DNA from: Desulfolucanica intricata
GTDB taxonomy: Bacteria; Bacillota; Desulfotomaculia; Desulfotomaculales; Desulfofarciminaceae
Direction: 5' to 3'
Assembly: GCF_001592105.1 (NCBI RefSeq)
Contig: NZ_BCWE01000007.1
Span: forward strand, 166,630 to 230,629
Length of the DNA stretch: 64,000 nt
Under the pieces are notes generated by a model. It searched no databases, had not been told where the DNA came from, and worked only from the letters and a program-made list of their open reading frames with translations. The position numbers and the translations under genes are program-made. This document shows, piece after piece, positions 9,117 through 16,900 of this stretch (positions are counted from its first letter, which is position 1; every line of letters begins with the position of its first letter).

Positions 9117-9132
9117 GATTTGAAAGGAGGAT

Positions 9133-9169
9133 TATCATACGGCAGATGTCTGAAAAAAACCGCATGATA
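9133..9169 (-). promoter_or_regulatory. Second leader hairpin of the ABC-transporter operon
   Basis: 10-bp stem (TATCATGCGG pairing with CCGTATGATA, one G-T wobble) and a 17-base loop that begins with seven T on the operon strand. Lies 16 bases upstream of the 13-bp hairpin, so the leader is strongly structured. Confidence 0.45.
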
Positions 9170-9237
9170 TAATTAAGGAGTTTAAAAGCTTTTGCCAAGG
9201 TTAGCTTTTTAAATGCATTAAATTTTGAAGCAAAAAA

Positions 9238-9342
9238 GGCCAAGAAGACATACCGGGTTCATCCCGATGACCTTCATGGCCTTATTTTTAAGCTAAAAAA
9301 CCTATGAGGATTACATCGCTTCAGCGAGAAACCTTCATAGCC
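9238..9342 (-). repeat. Tandem pair of related hairpins, each followed by TTTTTT
   Basis: On the minus strand two stem-loops follow one another: 9342-9301 and 9281-9238. Both begin GGCYATGAAGGT, have a lower stem, an internal loop, a short upper stem closed by a TGAA-containing loop, then GT and AT residues in the 3' internal loop, and both run directly into six T (9300-9295 and 9237-9232). The shared unpaired bases and the 61-base period suggest a duplicated RNA element with built-in terminators, ahead of the transporter operon. No known riboswitch consensus was matched by eye. Confidence 0.55.
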
Positions 9343-9385
9343 TTAAATAACATTATTTAGTTTACTAAGAAAAATTTTACCTACA

Positions 9386-9670
9386 TTGAACGACTTCATG
9401 GAACAACTTCACGCTGTTCTTTATAGTCATAATCTTATAATAAGTAAAAGAAAAATGCAAGAGGAATTATTAGAATATTTAAAACTATTTTATTATCTAA
9501 AGTTTAGAACTCTTCCACCGGCGGTTCGTAGTAAGACCGGTTATGACTGCAGAGAGGGCATTTTCCGGGGGGATCGGTTCTATTATATTCATTTTGAAAA
9601 TAATGTTAATATCTTAGGTTCTTATTATGGACATGCTAGTACAAATAATTTAAGGAGGGGGAATTTATGA
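9386..9670 (+). CDS. Small hypothetical protein, first of a coupled pair
   Basis: Up to 94 residues from a TTG at 9386, or 90 from the ATG at 9398; neither has a clear Shine-Dalgarno, so the true start is uncertain and the gene may be 5'-truncated. Composition is ordinary for a soluble protein (Tyr, Leu, Lys rich), with a single Cys. Its stop overlaps the next start as ATGA, a classical coupling signal, which argues that the pair is real. No family recognised. Confidence 0.45.
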   Translation: MNDFMEQLHAVLYSHNLIISKRKMQEELLEYLKLFYYLKFRTLPPAVRSKTGYDCREGIFRGDRFYYIHFENNVNILGSYYGHASTNNLRRGNL

Positions 9671-9843
9671 AGGAAACAGTTTCAGATAAAAGTTTGAATT
9701 TTAGTCGTGTTAATTCTTTGGTTTCAAATGAGAATTCAGGAAGGCAGGTAAAAAGAAAAACTACCGGACCGGGAGCAGTACCCCGGTTTCAGCTTAACAA
9801 CTTGGGTGGACCGCTGGAGGAAGATTTTAAGTTGCATGATTAA
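9667..9843 (+). CDS. Small hypothetical protein (58 aa), translationally coupled
   Basis: 58 residues, ATG within an ATGA overlap with the upstream gene and behind AAGGAGGGGG, one of the best ribosome sites in the window. The protein is hydrophilic, Ser/Asn-rich at the start, with a basic KRK patch near 29-31, a T-G-P-G-A-V-P-R stretch and an acidic end. No signal peptide or membrane segment. It does not match a family I know. A strong terminator follows. Confidence 0.55.
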   Translation: MKETVSDKSLNFSRVNSLVSNENSGRQVKRKTTGPGAVPRFQLNNLGGPLEEDFKLHD

Positions 9844-9880
9844 AAAACGGGTGGTTTGGATTATATATATCAATGCAGTA

Positions 9881-9924
9881 AAGATTAAGAGGTAAGGGAA
9901 TCCTGCCTCTTAATCTTATTTAAA
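9881..9924 (+). terminator. Terminator after the coupled small genes
   Basis: 12-bp stem AAGATTAAGAGG / CCTCTTAATCTT with a 13-base loop followed by ATTT. Confidence 0.75.
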
Positions 9925-9992
9925 AGTATAACAAGTATAAATTATGGTCAAAAATATTAATATATTTTATCCAAAAGGATAGGTGAAAATAG

Positions 9993-10517
9993 TTGTTAAC
10001 TAAAATAATAGAGGAAATTGAGAAAATAACTAATATTGGAAAGTCCCCAAGTGAAAAACAAAAAGAAATTAATGTTACAGAAGCATCGCTTATATGGGAT
10101 TTACTGACAACTCGTTATGATACATTAGAAACTAATAAAGTATTTGAAAACTGGGCCGGTGATTCTGATTTAAAAATTATATTAGAACAAGGTGATAAAT
10201 TTATTAGTAAAGAAATTGAAATATTGGAGAATATAACAATTGAATATGGTATTCCTTCACCTCCGAGAACAACTGTAAACCCTGTAAATATAATTAATAA
10301 GGAAGTACTTTCTGATAAGTATATATATAGACATACGTTGGGAGGAATTCAAGCTTTCCTACCCACTCTTGTATATGGAATTACCCATACCATTTCACCT
10401 ACAATTAGAAACATATTTATTGAATTTCTTACTCAAGAAATAAAATTATATAGTAATTTTTTCGAATACGGTTTACTTAAAGGTTACTTAGCTACACCAC
10501 CCGCTTATCGAATGTAA
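9993..10517 (+). CDS. DUF3231 family protein
   Basis: 174 residues. The N-E-V-T-(E)-A-S-L-I-W pattern, the GIPSPPRT segment, and the ending L-x-x-G-Y-L-A-T-P-P-A-Y are those of DUF3231, a helical (ferritin-like) family known in Bacillus and other spore formers, often duplicated in longer proteins. Here only one domain copy is present. TTG start with AGGTGA upstream. Function unknown; spore-coat association is an often-made inference. Confidence 0.8.
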   Translation: MLTKIIEEIEKITNIGKSPSEKQKEINVTEASLIWDLLTTRYDTLETNKVFENWAGDSDLKIILEQGDKFISKEIEILENITIEYGIPSPPRTTVNPVNIINKEVLSDKYIYRHTLGGIQAFLPTLVYGITHTISPTIRNIFIEFLTQEIKLYSNFFEYGLLKGYLATPPAYRM

Positions 10518-10532
10518 TATTTAATTCACATT

Positions 10533-10560
10533 CCAGTCTTCCATCAGTAAAGACTGGTTC
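10533..10560 (+). terminator. Terminator after the DUF3231 gene
   Basis: 8-bp stem CCAGTCTT / AAGACTGG with a 9-base loop, followed by TTCT; weak T-tract. Confidence 0.5.
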
Positions 10561-10900
10561 TAACCTATAACAGTAAACCTTAACTAATCAATAACAGAAT
10601 TTTAGATTTTATCTTTGTTTTTACATTTAACTTAGATCCTATTTATTTTTAGAGTTTATAAACTTCTTCTCTGGCTGCCATCTTAACTCCCCTCTTGTTT
10701 AAGAATAATTATTAAATTATCCTTCCCAATTTTTTACCAAAAGTCGGCATTTTCAAATCCTTAATCAGATTTCAACATATTTATTCTTACATAGTCCTCT
10801 ATAAAATAGTTATATTATAAGACAACTTTAATATTTCCTTAACTTAATTATAAACATACCTAATATTAACACTTATGGTGCAATTCCCATATTCTAGTAA
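10560..10900. other. Intergenic stretch without a supported gene
   Basis: AT-rich. On the minus strand at about 10682-10650 there is AGAGGGGAG followed by ATG and only ten codons (MAAREEVYKL) before a stop, which looks like the leftover 5' end of a lost gene. Nothing else seen. Confidence 0.35.
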
Positions 10901-10933
10901 TAAGTGTTTAGGTTTAGGAAGGGAAGAATATTT

Positions 10934-11377
10934 TTGGAACGTAAACTAATTTTATTATTCATTTTAATAATAGGCCTCTGGGGTCATAACCGCATGGTAG
11001 CTTTAGCTGCGTTTACTTTATTGATCTTAGATGTTTTAAAAATTACTATTATTTATCCCTATATGGAGAGGTATGGAATTAATATCGGTATATTAATTTT
11101 AACAATTGCTGTATTAACTCCTATTGCGGAAAACAACATACGCTTACAGGATATCCTGGGCCTGTTTAAAAGTTCCACCGGAATAATCTCTTTAGCTATA
11201 GGAATTTTCGTTGCAATTCTCGGTGGGAAAGGGGTTAGCTTATTAGCAGCCCAACCGCAAATTATTACGGGGGTTCTGGTAGGCACTATTATCGGTACTT
11301 CCTTTTTGGGGGGAGTTCCGGTCGGCCCGCTAATTGCAGCAGGAATTATCTCTCTTTTAATGTCAATTAAAACTTAA
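10934..11377 (+). CDS. DUF441 family membrane protein
   Basis: 147 residues from the TTG at 10934, chosen because AGGAAGGG lies ten bases upstream; the in-frame GTG at 10904 has none. Four hydrophobic segments, with the conserved stretches LTPIAENNI, ILGGKGVSLLAAQPQ and GTIIGTSFLGGVPVGPLIAAGI that define DUF441 (YeaL/YtwI). Integral membrane, function unknown in the family. Stands alone. Confidence 0.85.
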   Translation: MERKLILLFILIIGLWGHNRMVALAAFTLLILDVLKITIIYPYMERYGINIGILILTIAVLTPIAENNIRLQDILGLFKSSTGIISLAIGIFVAILGGKGVSLLAAQPQIITGVLVGTIIGTSFLGGVPVGPLIAAGIISLLMSIKT

Positions 11378-11514
11378 ATTCATGATAATTTCCTGAAGAG
11401 CTAATAGTTTTTTTAGAAATATTCAGAAAATATGATGATCATTAAACATTATTATGGTACTATGTTAATAATAATAATAACTAATACTACTATTATATTT
11501 TGAGGTGTATAGTT

Positions 11515-12090
11515 GTGAAAATATTGTCTAAATCCAGGAAAGCGGTATATAGAATTTATGATTTAGTTGATGTATTATCTGAGCAATTATGTAGAATGGA
11601 TCCTTACTGGAAAAAGTGTTTTCCTTGTAATAATAACGGAATATGCTGCAAAAATGTTGATATTCCTTTATATGGAGTAGAGTGGGTATTAGTTTCAGAA
11701 TATCTTCGTAATTTGCTAACTGAAGATGTTCAAATGATCCAAAATAATCTTAGGAATAATATTAAATGTCCTTTTAGATTATCCTCAAAATGTGCTGTTC
11801 ATTCCGTAAGGCCTTTGTATTGCCGGATTACACCTTTTTATGCAACTTATCATGAACAGTCTACTGAAATTGAGGTAATGTACCCATCGAAAAATTGTAC
11901 ATTTGTACGACAGCGCTATTTACGGGTAACTGATCGCATGCCACAGCTTTTTGAACGGTTAGGTGAACGATACTTTATTGTATTATCTGAAGTAATTGGA
12001 AAATCACCGGAAATGAGGCTGTTGGAGTCCAGTGGGAAACAATACCTTTCTCAGTTACTTGACAACTTCTGTCATATAAACATATTATGA
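11515..12090 (+). CDS. YkgJ-family cysteine cluster protein
   Basis: 191 residues from GTG 11515, which has GAGGTG seven bases upstream (the in-frame TTG at 11500 has none). Cys motifs C-x2-C...G-I-C-C, then K-C-P-F...K-C-A-V-H-x-V-R-P-x-x-C-R, match the YkgJ family, thought to bind zinc or an Fe-S cluster through about eight cysteines. Cytosolic, role unknown. Confidence 0.82.
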   Translation: MKILSKSRKAVYRIYDLVDVLSEQLCRMDPYWKKCFPCNNNGICCKNVDIPLYGVEWVLVSEYLRNLLTEDVQMIQNNLRNNIKCPFRLSSKCAVHSVRPLYCRITPFYATYHEQSTEIEVMYPSKNCTFVRQRYLRVTDRMPQLFERLGERYFIVLSEVIGKSPEMRLLESSGKQYLSQLLDNFCHINIL

Positions 12091-12131
12091 TATAAATAAT
12101 TTTGTAAAAATCATAAAGGAGCTAAAAATTT

Positions 12132-12476
12132 ATGAGTTGGCTTATGTCGTTACTTTTAAACGGCCTTGCTTTATTTATAGCGGATTATTTTGTTGATGGT
12201 TTTCAGATTCATGGAATCATCGCAGTAGTTTTGGCCGTTATTATTCTTGGCTTTGTTAATGCAGTTATTCGACCTATAATTGTATTCTTAACTTTTCCGA
12301 TCACTCTTGTCACGTTAGGTCTGTTTTATTTTGTTATCAACGGAATTACCTTTTACCTGGCCTCCTGGCTTGTTCCGGGCTTTCAAGTTTCTAACTTCGG
12401 TGGAGCCTTTTGGGGAGCTATTGTTACCGGACTGCTAAACTGGATTTTAAATGGATTATTTAACAGAAAAGATTAG
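12132..12476 (+). CDS. Phage-holin-family (4_2) membrane protein
   Basis: 114 residues, four hydrophobic segments filling the protein, with the NAVIRPIIVFLTFPITLVTLGLF-type core and the NGITFYLASWLVPGF segment of the widespread YvlD-like family labelled mycobacteriophage holin superfamily IV. Despite the name these are ordinary chromosomal membrane proteins, not evidence of prophage. SD AAAGGAGC. Its last four bases overlap the 3' end of the convergent Nudix gene. Confidence 0.85.
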   Translation: MSWLMSLLLNGLALFIADYFVDGFQIHGIIAVVLAVIILGFVNAVIRPIIVFLTFPITLVTLGLFYFVINGITFYLASWLVPGFQVSNFGGAFWGAIVTGLLNWILNGLFNRKD

Positions 12477-13096
12477 AAAATATGATTTTCCGGTTGGATA
12501 ATTGTAATAAAATTAACCAGTATTCTCGATGTAATACCCCAGATTATATAAATACCGTACTCATAAAAATATACGTCATAAGTCCATCTACGCCAGGTCT
12601 TTCGATAAACCGGCGGTACTTTTTCCAGAGGGAAATTTTCTGTAGGTTGAACACTTACCTCCATTTTACTGACCTGTGGCGGTGTAGTTAAGAAAAAATC
12701 AACCGGAACAGTAAAAACATCTCCAACCTCATTCCGGTTGGGGTTTATTTTTTCGGGCCGGGATATTTTTCCGACATAGGGGTAAATCAGTGCTCCCGAT
12801 GGAAGAAGCATATAATCCAGGGGTCCGATTAATTCAATCTGATTTTTGGTAATACCCAGTTCTTCTATAGTCTCCCGTACAGCAGTATCCCGGGGGCTTT
12901 CCCCTGCTTCAATTTTACCGCCCGGAAAACAAATTTCACCGGGCTGTGTTTTTAGATGTGCGGCGCGAACTTCAAATAAAATGTGGGTCTCCCCTTTGAT
13001 TTCTATTAATGGTAGCAGCACAGCAGAGGAAAAATATTCCCATTTATTTTGGATATCAGGTGTTCTGTTTATTAATTGATTTACTCCTTCCAACAT
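12473..13096 (-). CDS. Nudix hydrolase, probable CoA pyrophosphatase
   Basis: 207 residues from the ATG at 13096 (SD AAGGGGAA; the upstream in-frame TTG lacks one). Full Nudix box: G-G-K-I-E-A-G-E-S-P-R-D-T-A-V-R-E-T-x-E-E-L-G. Upstream L-x-x-Q-P-G-E-I-C-F-P-G-G is the CoA-pyrophosphatase (CoAse, YeaB/NudL) signature. Such enzymes split CoA or oxidised CoA to phosphopantetheine and 3',5'-ADP with Mg2+/Mn2+. Last four bases overlap the convergent holin-like gene. Confidence 0.88.
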   Translation of the reverse strand: MLEGVNQLINRTPDIQNKWEYFSSAVLLPLIEIKGETHILFEVRAAHLKTQPGEICFPGGKIEAGESPRDTAVRETIEELGITKNQIELIGPLDYMLLPSGALIYPYVGKISRPEKINPNRNEVGDVFTVPVDFFLTTPPQVSKMEVSVQPTENFPLEKVPPVYRKTWRRWTYDVYFYEYGIYIIWGITSRILVNFITIIQPENHIF

Positions 13097-13215
13097 TCTT
13101 ATTTCCCCTTTTTTTAAAATTATATTAAAATTATCTGAATTCAATTCAAGCTTTTAAGAAAAAGTACTTGTGACTTCTTTTGTTAAAAAAATTATGTGAA
13201 AGGAGAAGAAATATT

Positions 13216-14169
13216 TTGAAAAGGATTTTTTATAGCTTTGCTCTTATATCCCTAACCGGACTGATAATTGCGTCAAAAATAAATAATGATAACAATAGAT
13301 ATAATGAAGATATACTCATTTCAAAGGAATTAATGTCTAGTGAGGTAGATCCGTCACATTTATCTTCAAATATGACACAAGAAGATATAGAGGCTGCGGA
13401 AATTCAAGAGTTTGGTAAAACTTTAAAAGAAATAGCTAAAGATATAGAGCAAAAATATGATCAAATAAAAAATAATTCATCCATCGGAAACGTAGAGATT
13501 AATTGGACCTCAGATTATAAAAATTATTCTACGGAAGCCAGCACTCATAGATGGATTACGTGGAAAGGCAAAGATATTCTCAAAGGTGACAATAAGTTAA
13601 ACTGGTACAACATAGCAAATAATTATAGAAGTTACTTATATAATGGTAGTGACATTGCAGATTTTGAGGGATGGTTTACTTTATTTGTTGATCATTTTCA
13701 TGACCCTGACACAGATTTAAATCTAATTGGCAGTACTACTTCTGCTGCAGATAAGTGTCAGGAATGTTTCGATCTGGCAGTTGACTATTGGAAAAATAAT
13801 CTTAAAAACGATGCTATGCTTTATTTGGGAAAAGCATTACATTATTTACAAGATTGTAATATGCCGCATCATGCTGCCCTTTATCCCGTAATCTTAACTT
13901 CACATAAAAACTTCGAAAAATATGCAAATTCAGTAAAAGATAATTATGTTTATGTTTTTGGAGGTTATTACAACTGGGCCAAAAGCCCCTTTGATTATTG
14001 TGATAGAGCTGCAGGTTATGCAAAAGCATATATTGACTATGTAGATGATGTAAATAATCAAAAAAAATGGGCTTATGTTGCCGATAATAATTTATGTAGA
14101 GCACAAAAAACTACAGCCGGGTTAATGGGACAATTCTTTCAAGCAGTAGGTGTAGCTGCAAAAAATTAA
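13216..14169 (+). CDS. Exported zinc-dependent phospholipase C-like protein
   Basis: 317 residues from the TTG at 13216, set by AAAGGAGAAG eight bases upstream. N-terminal signal peptide (KRIF then a 17-residue hydrophobic core). Mature protein shows the zinc phospholipase C/P1-nuclease pattern: early T-H-R-W-I for the first zinc ligands, D-H-F-H-D-P-D, and A-L-H-Y-L-Q-D-C-N-M-P-H-H with the His/Asp cluster. This is the family of clostridial alpha-toxin and Bacillus PC-PLC. No C-terminal PLAT/C2 domain is present, so it is the short catalytic form. A role in lipid scavenging is inference. Confidence 0.85.
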   Translation: MKRIFYSFALISLTGLIIASKINNDNNRYNEDILISKELMSSEVDPSHLSSNMTQEDIEAAEIQEFGKTLKEIAKDIEQKYDQIKNNSSIGNVEINWTSDYKNYSTEASTHRWITWKGKDILKGDNKLNWYNIANNYRSYLYNGSDIADFEGWFTLFVDHFHDPDTDLNLIGSTTSAADKCQECFDLAVDYWKNNLKNDAMLYLGKALHYLQDCNMPHHAALYPVILTSHKNFEKYANSVKDNYVYVFGGYYNWAKSPFDYCDRAAGYAKAYIDYVDDVNNQKKWAYVADNNLCRAQKTTAGLMGQFFQAVGVAAKN

Positions 14170-14171
14170 GA

Positions 14172-14213
14172 ATAGCCAGTGGTTTTTAGGACTGCCGGCT
14201 ATCATTTTTTTTT
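14172..14213. terminator. Terminator shared by the phospholipase gene and the convergent UGA-containing gene
   Basis: Stem built on ATAGCC...GGCTAT with mostly paired inner bases, followed on the plus strand by eight T. The minus strand also ends in this hairpin. Confidence 0.65.
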
Positions 14214-14411
14214 AATATCCGGCACATACCATTCACCATCGATTTTAATTAGATCATTCACATCTATATCTTCGTAAAAAGCCCAGCCCTGGGCTAATTT
14301 AGATCTGCAAGCTCAAGTATTCTTATTTATAATTAAAGGTATATTGAGATGTTCTAAAACAAATACTTTACCATTTTCAGGGTTGTATAAAACTCCTGTT
14401 TTCTCAGACAT
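14202..14411 (-). CDS. Candidate small selenoprotein: 69-codon frame with one in-frame UGA
   Basis: ATG at 14411 behind GGAG, with TATAAT at 14453-14448. Thirty-two sense codons lead to TGA (14315-14313), then 36 further codons stay open in the same frame to a final TGA at 14204-14202. The reading around it is N-K-N-T-U-A-C-R-S-K, so the UGA would give Sec two residues before a Cys. The C-terminal half (GWAFYEDIDVNDL, IDGEWYVPDI) looks like normal conserved protein. A hairpin 17 bases past the UGA fits a bacterial SECIS. The selA and selB genes lie 11 kb away. Family not recognised. The alternative is a pseudogene with one nonsense change from Cys or Trp. Confidence 0.6.
14280..14315 (-). promoter_or_regulatory. 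SECIS-like hairpin downstream of the in-frame UGA
   Basis: After the UGA come 17 bases, then a perfect 6-bp stem AGCCCA / TGGGCT with loop GGGC; two A-T pairs can extend it below a 2x2 mismatch. UGA-to-loop distance is 23 bases and the loop starts with G. Both properties agree with the published bacterial SECIS consensus (loop 16-37 bases away, a G in the first two loop bases). Confidence 0.55.
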
Positions 14412-14512
14412 ATTTTTCACTCCTCGAACAATTATTGATTATTTTAAATTATAGCAGGACTTTAAGTTTTTGTAGTAGAAATTTGTTAAAAAAATATCAG
14501 GGGGACAGATAA

Positions 14513-14746
14513 ATGAGATGTGTAGATGACTTTCGCTGTGCAAAATGCCTTAAAGATAAAGAATATATTGAATTGGACTTTTCCATATATGATGATCATA
14601 GTGACTTGTGGCTGGATTTCTGTGTGCAGTGTGAGTTAGAGGAAACCGAAGCGGAGAAATATGCTAAAGAAATTTTTTCATCGCTGAGCAAGGAAAATTT
14701 CAACAAGAAATATCGTTCAAAAAGATGGCAGGAAATAAATAAGTAA
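14513..14746 (+). CDS. Small protein with two CxxC motifs
   Basis: 77 residues. FRCAKCLKDK near the start and DFCVQCELEE near residue 40 form a four-cysteine pair suited to bind zinc. The rest is charged and ends KRWQEINK. SD AGGGGGAC precedes the ATG. Divergent from the UGA-containing gene. No family recognised. Confidence 0.6.
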   Translation: MRCVDDFRCAKCLKDKEYIELDFSIYDDHSDLWLDFCVQCELEETEAEKYAKEIFSSLSKENFNKKYRSKRWQEINK

Positions 14747-14797
14747 TAATACATTATAAAAATTTTATTAGAACTTTCCTGAAGGAAGGTATATACA

Positions 14798-15055
14798 ATG
14801 AAGCTCAATCAAGCAACAGATTATGCATTTCGGGCGGTCCTGTATTTGTCTAAGCTCTCCCCGGGAGAAGTGGTGGAGGCCAGGATTATTGCGGAACAAG
14901 AGCATATCCCCATGCGTTTTATGTTGAAAATACTCCGCATGCTGACCCAGGCCGGCATTGTGGAATCTTACCGTGGGGGACTTTACCGGCGCCGGTTTGC
15001 TGGCTGCAATAATAAAAGAAGAAATAGATATTACAAATTATCAGAAGCGGGTTTT
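14798..15055 (+). pseudogene. Truncated Rrf2-family regulator
   Basis: The first 62 codons give a normal Rrf2 winged-helix start (MKLNQATDYAFRAVLYLS, IPMRFMLKILRMLTQAGIVESYRGG). After the wing the sequence no longer follows the family: the annotated frame runs out as a basic tail at 15058, while the +1 frame continues 40 more codons (F-T-G-A-G-L-L-A-A-I-I-K...) to TAA at about 15117. The Cys-containing sensor region of IscR/NsrR-like proteins is missing. Probably a chimaeric remnant, ending in lost function. Confidence 0.65.
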
Positions 15056-15209
15056 TAATCTTACCTGTGCAGATTTCTTTGCTCAAAAAGAAAATGGGAC
15101 CTTTTATTTTTAATATCCTCATGAGTAGTTGAACTAGCTTATTTGTAAAATGAAGTGGTTTTTTAACAGAGATATGTCGAATAATACAGAAAGTATGCAT
15201 TATCATAAT

Positions 15210-15243
15210 AAGAAAATCGGGAGTAGGCTTCCCCGATTTTCTT
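15210..15243. terminator. Bidirectional terminator
   Basis: 12-bp stem AAGAAAATCGGG / CCCGATTTTCTT with T-rich flanks on both strands, just past the stop of the lipase-like gene. Confidence 0.75.
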
Positions 15244-16198
15244 ATGTTTCTAAGATTGATATAATATAATCTGCTATTAAAGCTTCATTTAATATTTGCC
15301 TGTGTCCATAAAGGCTGTAAGGAAGTTTTTCTAATCTACTGACAGAAATAATATTTCCTTCTGTAATAGGTTTTTTGTTTATATCTCTTAAAAAAGCCGA
15401 ACTGGAATGAACGATTAAGTCCTGTTGTGTTGCGAATGTTGCCAGGTGTATGCCGTTTTTTTGAAGTTTTAGAGCAGTTTGTCTTCTAAGGTTTTCTAAA
15501 TCTACTTTAAATTCATTTTGTAAAATTAACTCGCGTACTGCAATACTTCCCCAAACTGAACCGTTATTCTGAAAAATTTCTAATACAATATTAGGTATAT
15601 TATAAATTGCGCCCATTAGGGGTGCATTTAGCGTTACCACTCCTTTTATCCGACTAATATTTTCTGTATATTTACTTATAAAATCAAAAGCGATAACCCC
15701 TCCCAGGCTGTGTCCTACAAGTATAAACCGGGCTTTTGGATCGGCCGCCGATAATTCCTCAATTAAATCGTTTAAATGTTTTACACTTATTCCAATAGGC
15801 TGCCCTGTGTCTTCGGGACTGTACTTGTTAGGGTACCACTCCCCTGCCTTAACTTCTCCCCCGGTATAACTATATTGTAAGAACCTTCTATCACGATATT
15901 GGAAACCATACAAAGTTAGTTTTTTTCGAAGACTGCTAAAGCCTATATTACCGTAGCGCGTCCCGTTACATTCGGTCCCTAAACCTTTTATTAGTACTAT
16001 ATATATAGATCTATGAACGGATTTATTAATTACGCTCTGATTAATAATCCTTTGGTTACTAGAATTATTAATTTGGTTTTCACTTTTAACCAGGTGATCA
16101 GGGTCAAATAACTGCTGTATGGGTAAAACAGAAACAAGGATAATAACAAGGAAAAAGACTGGTACATATCCTTTAATGTATTTCACGATCTTCTCCAA
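15242..16198 (-). CDS. Membrane-anchored or secreted alpha/beta hydrolase (lipase-like)
   Basis: 318 residues. N-terminal hydrophobic segment (GYVPVFFLVIILVSVLP) serves as signal or anchor. The nucleophile elbow V-G-H-S-L-G-G lies near residue 162, preceded by an SVKHLNDLIEEL helix as in PGAP1/lipase-type hydrolases; D of the triad may be in QQDLIVHSSSAF and His in YGHRQILNEA near the end. Acts outside the membrane on an unknown ester or lipid. Monocistronic between terminator-bounded regions. Confidence 0.8.
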   Translation of the reverse strand: MEKIVKYIKGYVPVFFLVIILVSVLPIQQLFDPDHLVKSENQINNSSNQRIINQSVINKSVHRSIYIVLIKGLGTECNGTRYGNIGFSSLRKKLTLYGFQYRDRRFLQYSYTGGEVKAGEWYPNKYSPEDTGQPIGISVKHLNDLIEELSAADPKARFILVGHSLGGVIAFDFISKYTENISRIKGVVTLNAPLMGAIYNIPNIVLEIFQNNGSVWGSIAVRELILQNEFKVDLENLRRQTALKLQKNGIHLATFATQQDLIVHSSSAFLRDINKKPITEGNIISVSRLEKLPYSLYGHRQILNEALIADYIISILET

Positions 16199-16371
16199 AA
16201 TTTGCTATATTCATTAGCGATTCAAACTTTCCGTCTATTACCTTCACCGTTTATTCTATCTAAATTACTTATCGGTCTGTTTTTATGTTAACCCCTGATT
16301 TCTATAAAAATTCACGGAAACCGTTTAGTAATTCTTAGCTTAACTCTTAATCACTGAAGATTAATATTCAC

Positions 16372-16605
16372 TTAGCTTTCAACCGTTAACTCACTAAAAG
16401 ATTTTAAAAGAACATTTTTTTGACTGGTTAACTTATGAAAGTACTCCTGTTCTTCTTCGGATATTGATGTTAAACTGCATAACCGGGTAACTCCCTGAAG
16501 AATCGTCAGTGGATTTTTAAGTTCATAAGCAGCGGCTGCTAAAATTCTTTTCATCTCCTGATGCCTTTTAACTGACTCATAATTTGATGTCAAGTGAATT
16601 GCCAT
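16372..16605 (-). pseudogene. Histidine kinase dimerisation-domain fragment, acceptor His lost
   Basis: 77 codons. A-A-A-A-Y-E-L-K-N-P-L-T-I-L aligns with the H-box (A-H-E-L/I-R-N-P-L-T), but Tyr replaces the phospho-accepting His. No sensor domain before it and no ATPase domain after it. Its 5' end touches the 5' end of the opposite-strand kinase fragment at 16604, which points to an inversion or deletion junction. Confidence 0.6.
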
Positions 16606-16900
16606 GGCACAACTTATCGATGATTTATTAAATCTGAGCCAGGTAACACGTTACGAAATAAAATATCAAGAAATTAACCTGAGTCTGATAGTACAAAATA
16701 TAGCGGTAGAATTTCAAAAAATGCAGCCTCATCGCAAGGTAGAGTTTGTTATTGCACCGGATTTATTTTCTAAAGGGGATTTTCGGCTAATTCGAGTTGC
16801 ACTGGAAAATCTTATCGGTAATGTATGGAAGTTTACAGAAAAACAACCATATGCAAGGATAGAATTTGGTGTCATAGAACAGGTATCTACCCCCAGATAA
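16604..16900 (+). pseudogene. Histidine kinase fragment (end of HisKA plus start of HATPase domain)
   Basis: Reads Q-L-I-D-D-L-L-N-L-S-Q-V-T-R, then FRLIRVALENLIGNVWKFTEK, the N-box region of a phytochrome/PAS-type kinase. It breaks off after ARIEFGV, before the G1 and G2 boxes. Both ends are missing, so it cannot encode an active kinase. Confidence 0.7.

Noticed and set aside
9040..9243. 67-codon minus-strand frame in the importer leader
   Set aside because: It spans the hairpins, has no ribosome site and no protein-like pattern; the region is better read as leader RNA.
12132..12476. Phage holin as evidence for a prophage
   Set aside because: The family is a common chromosomal membrane protein; no other phage gene nearby.
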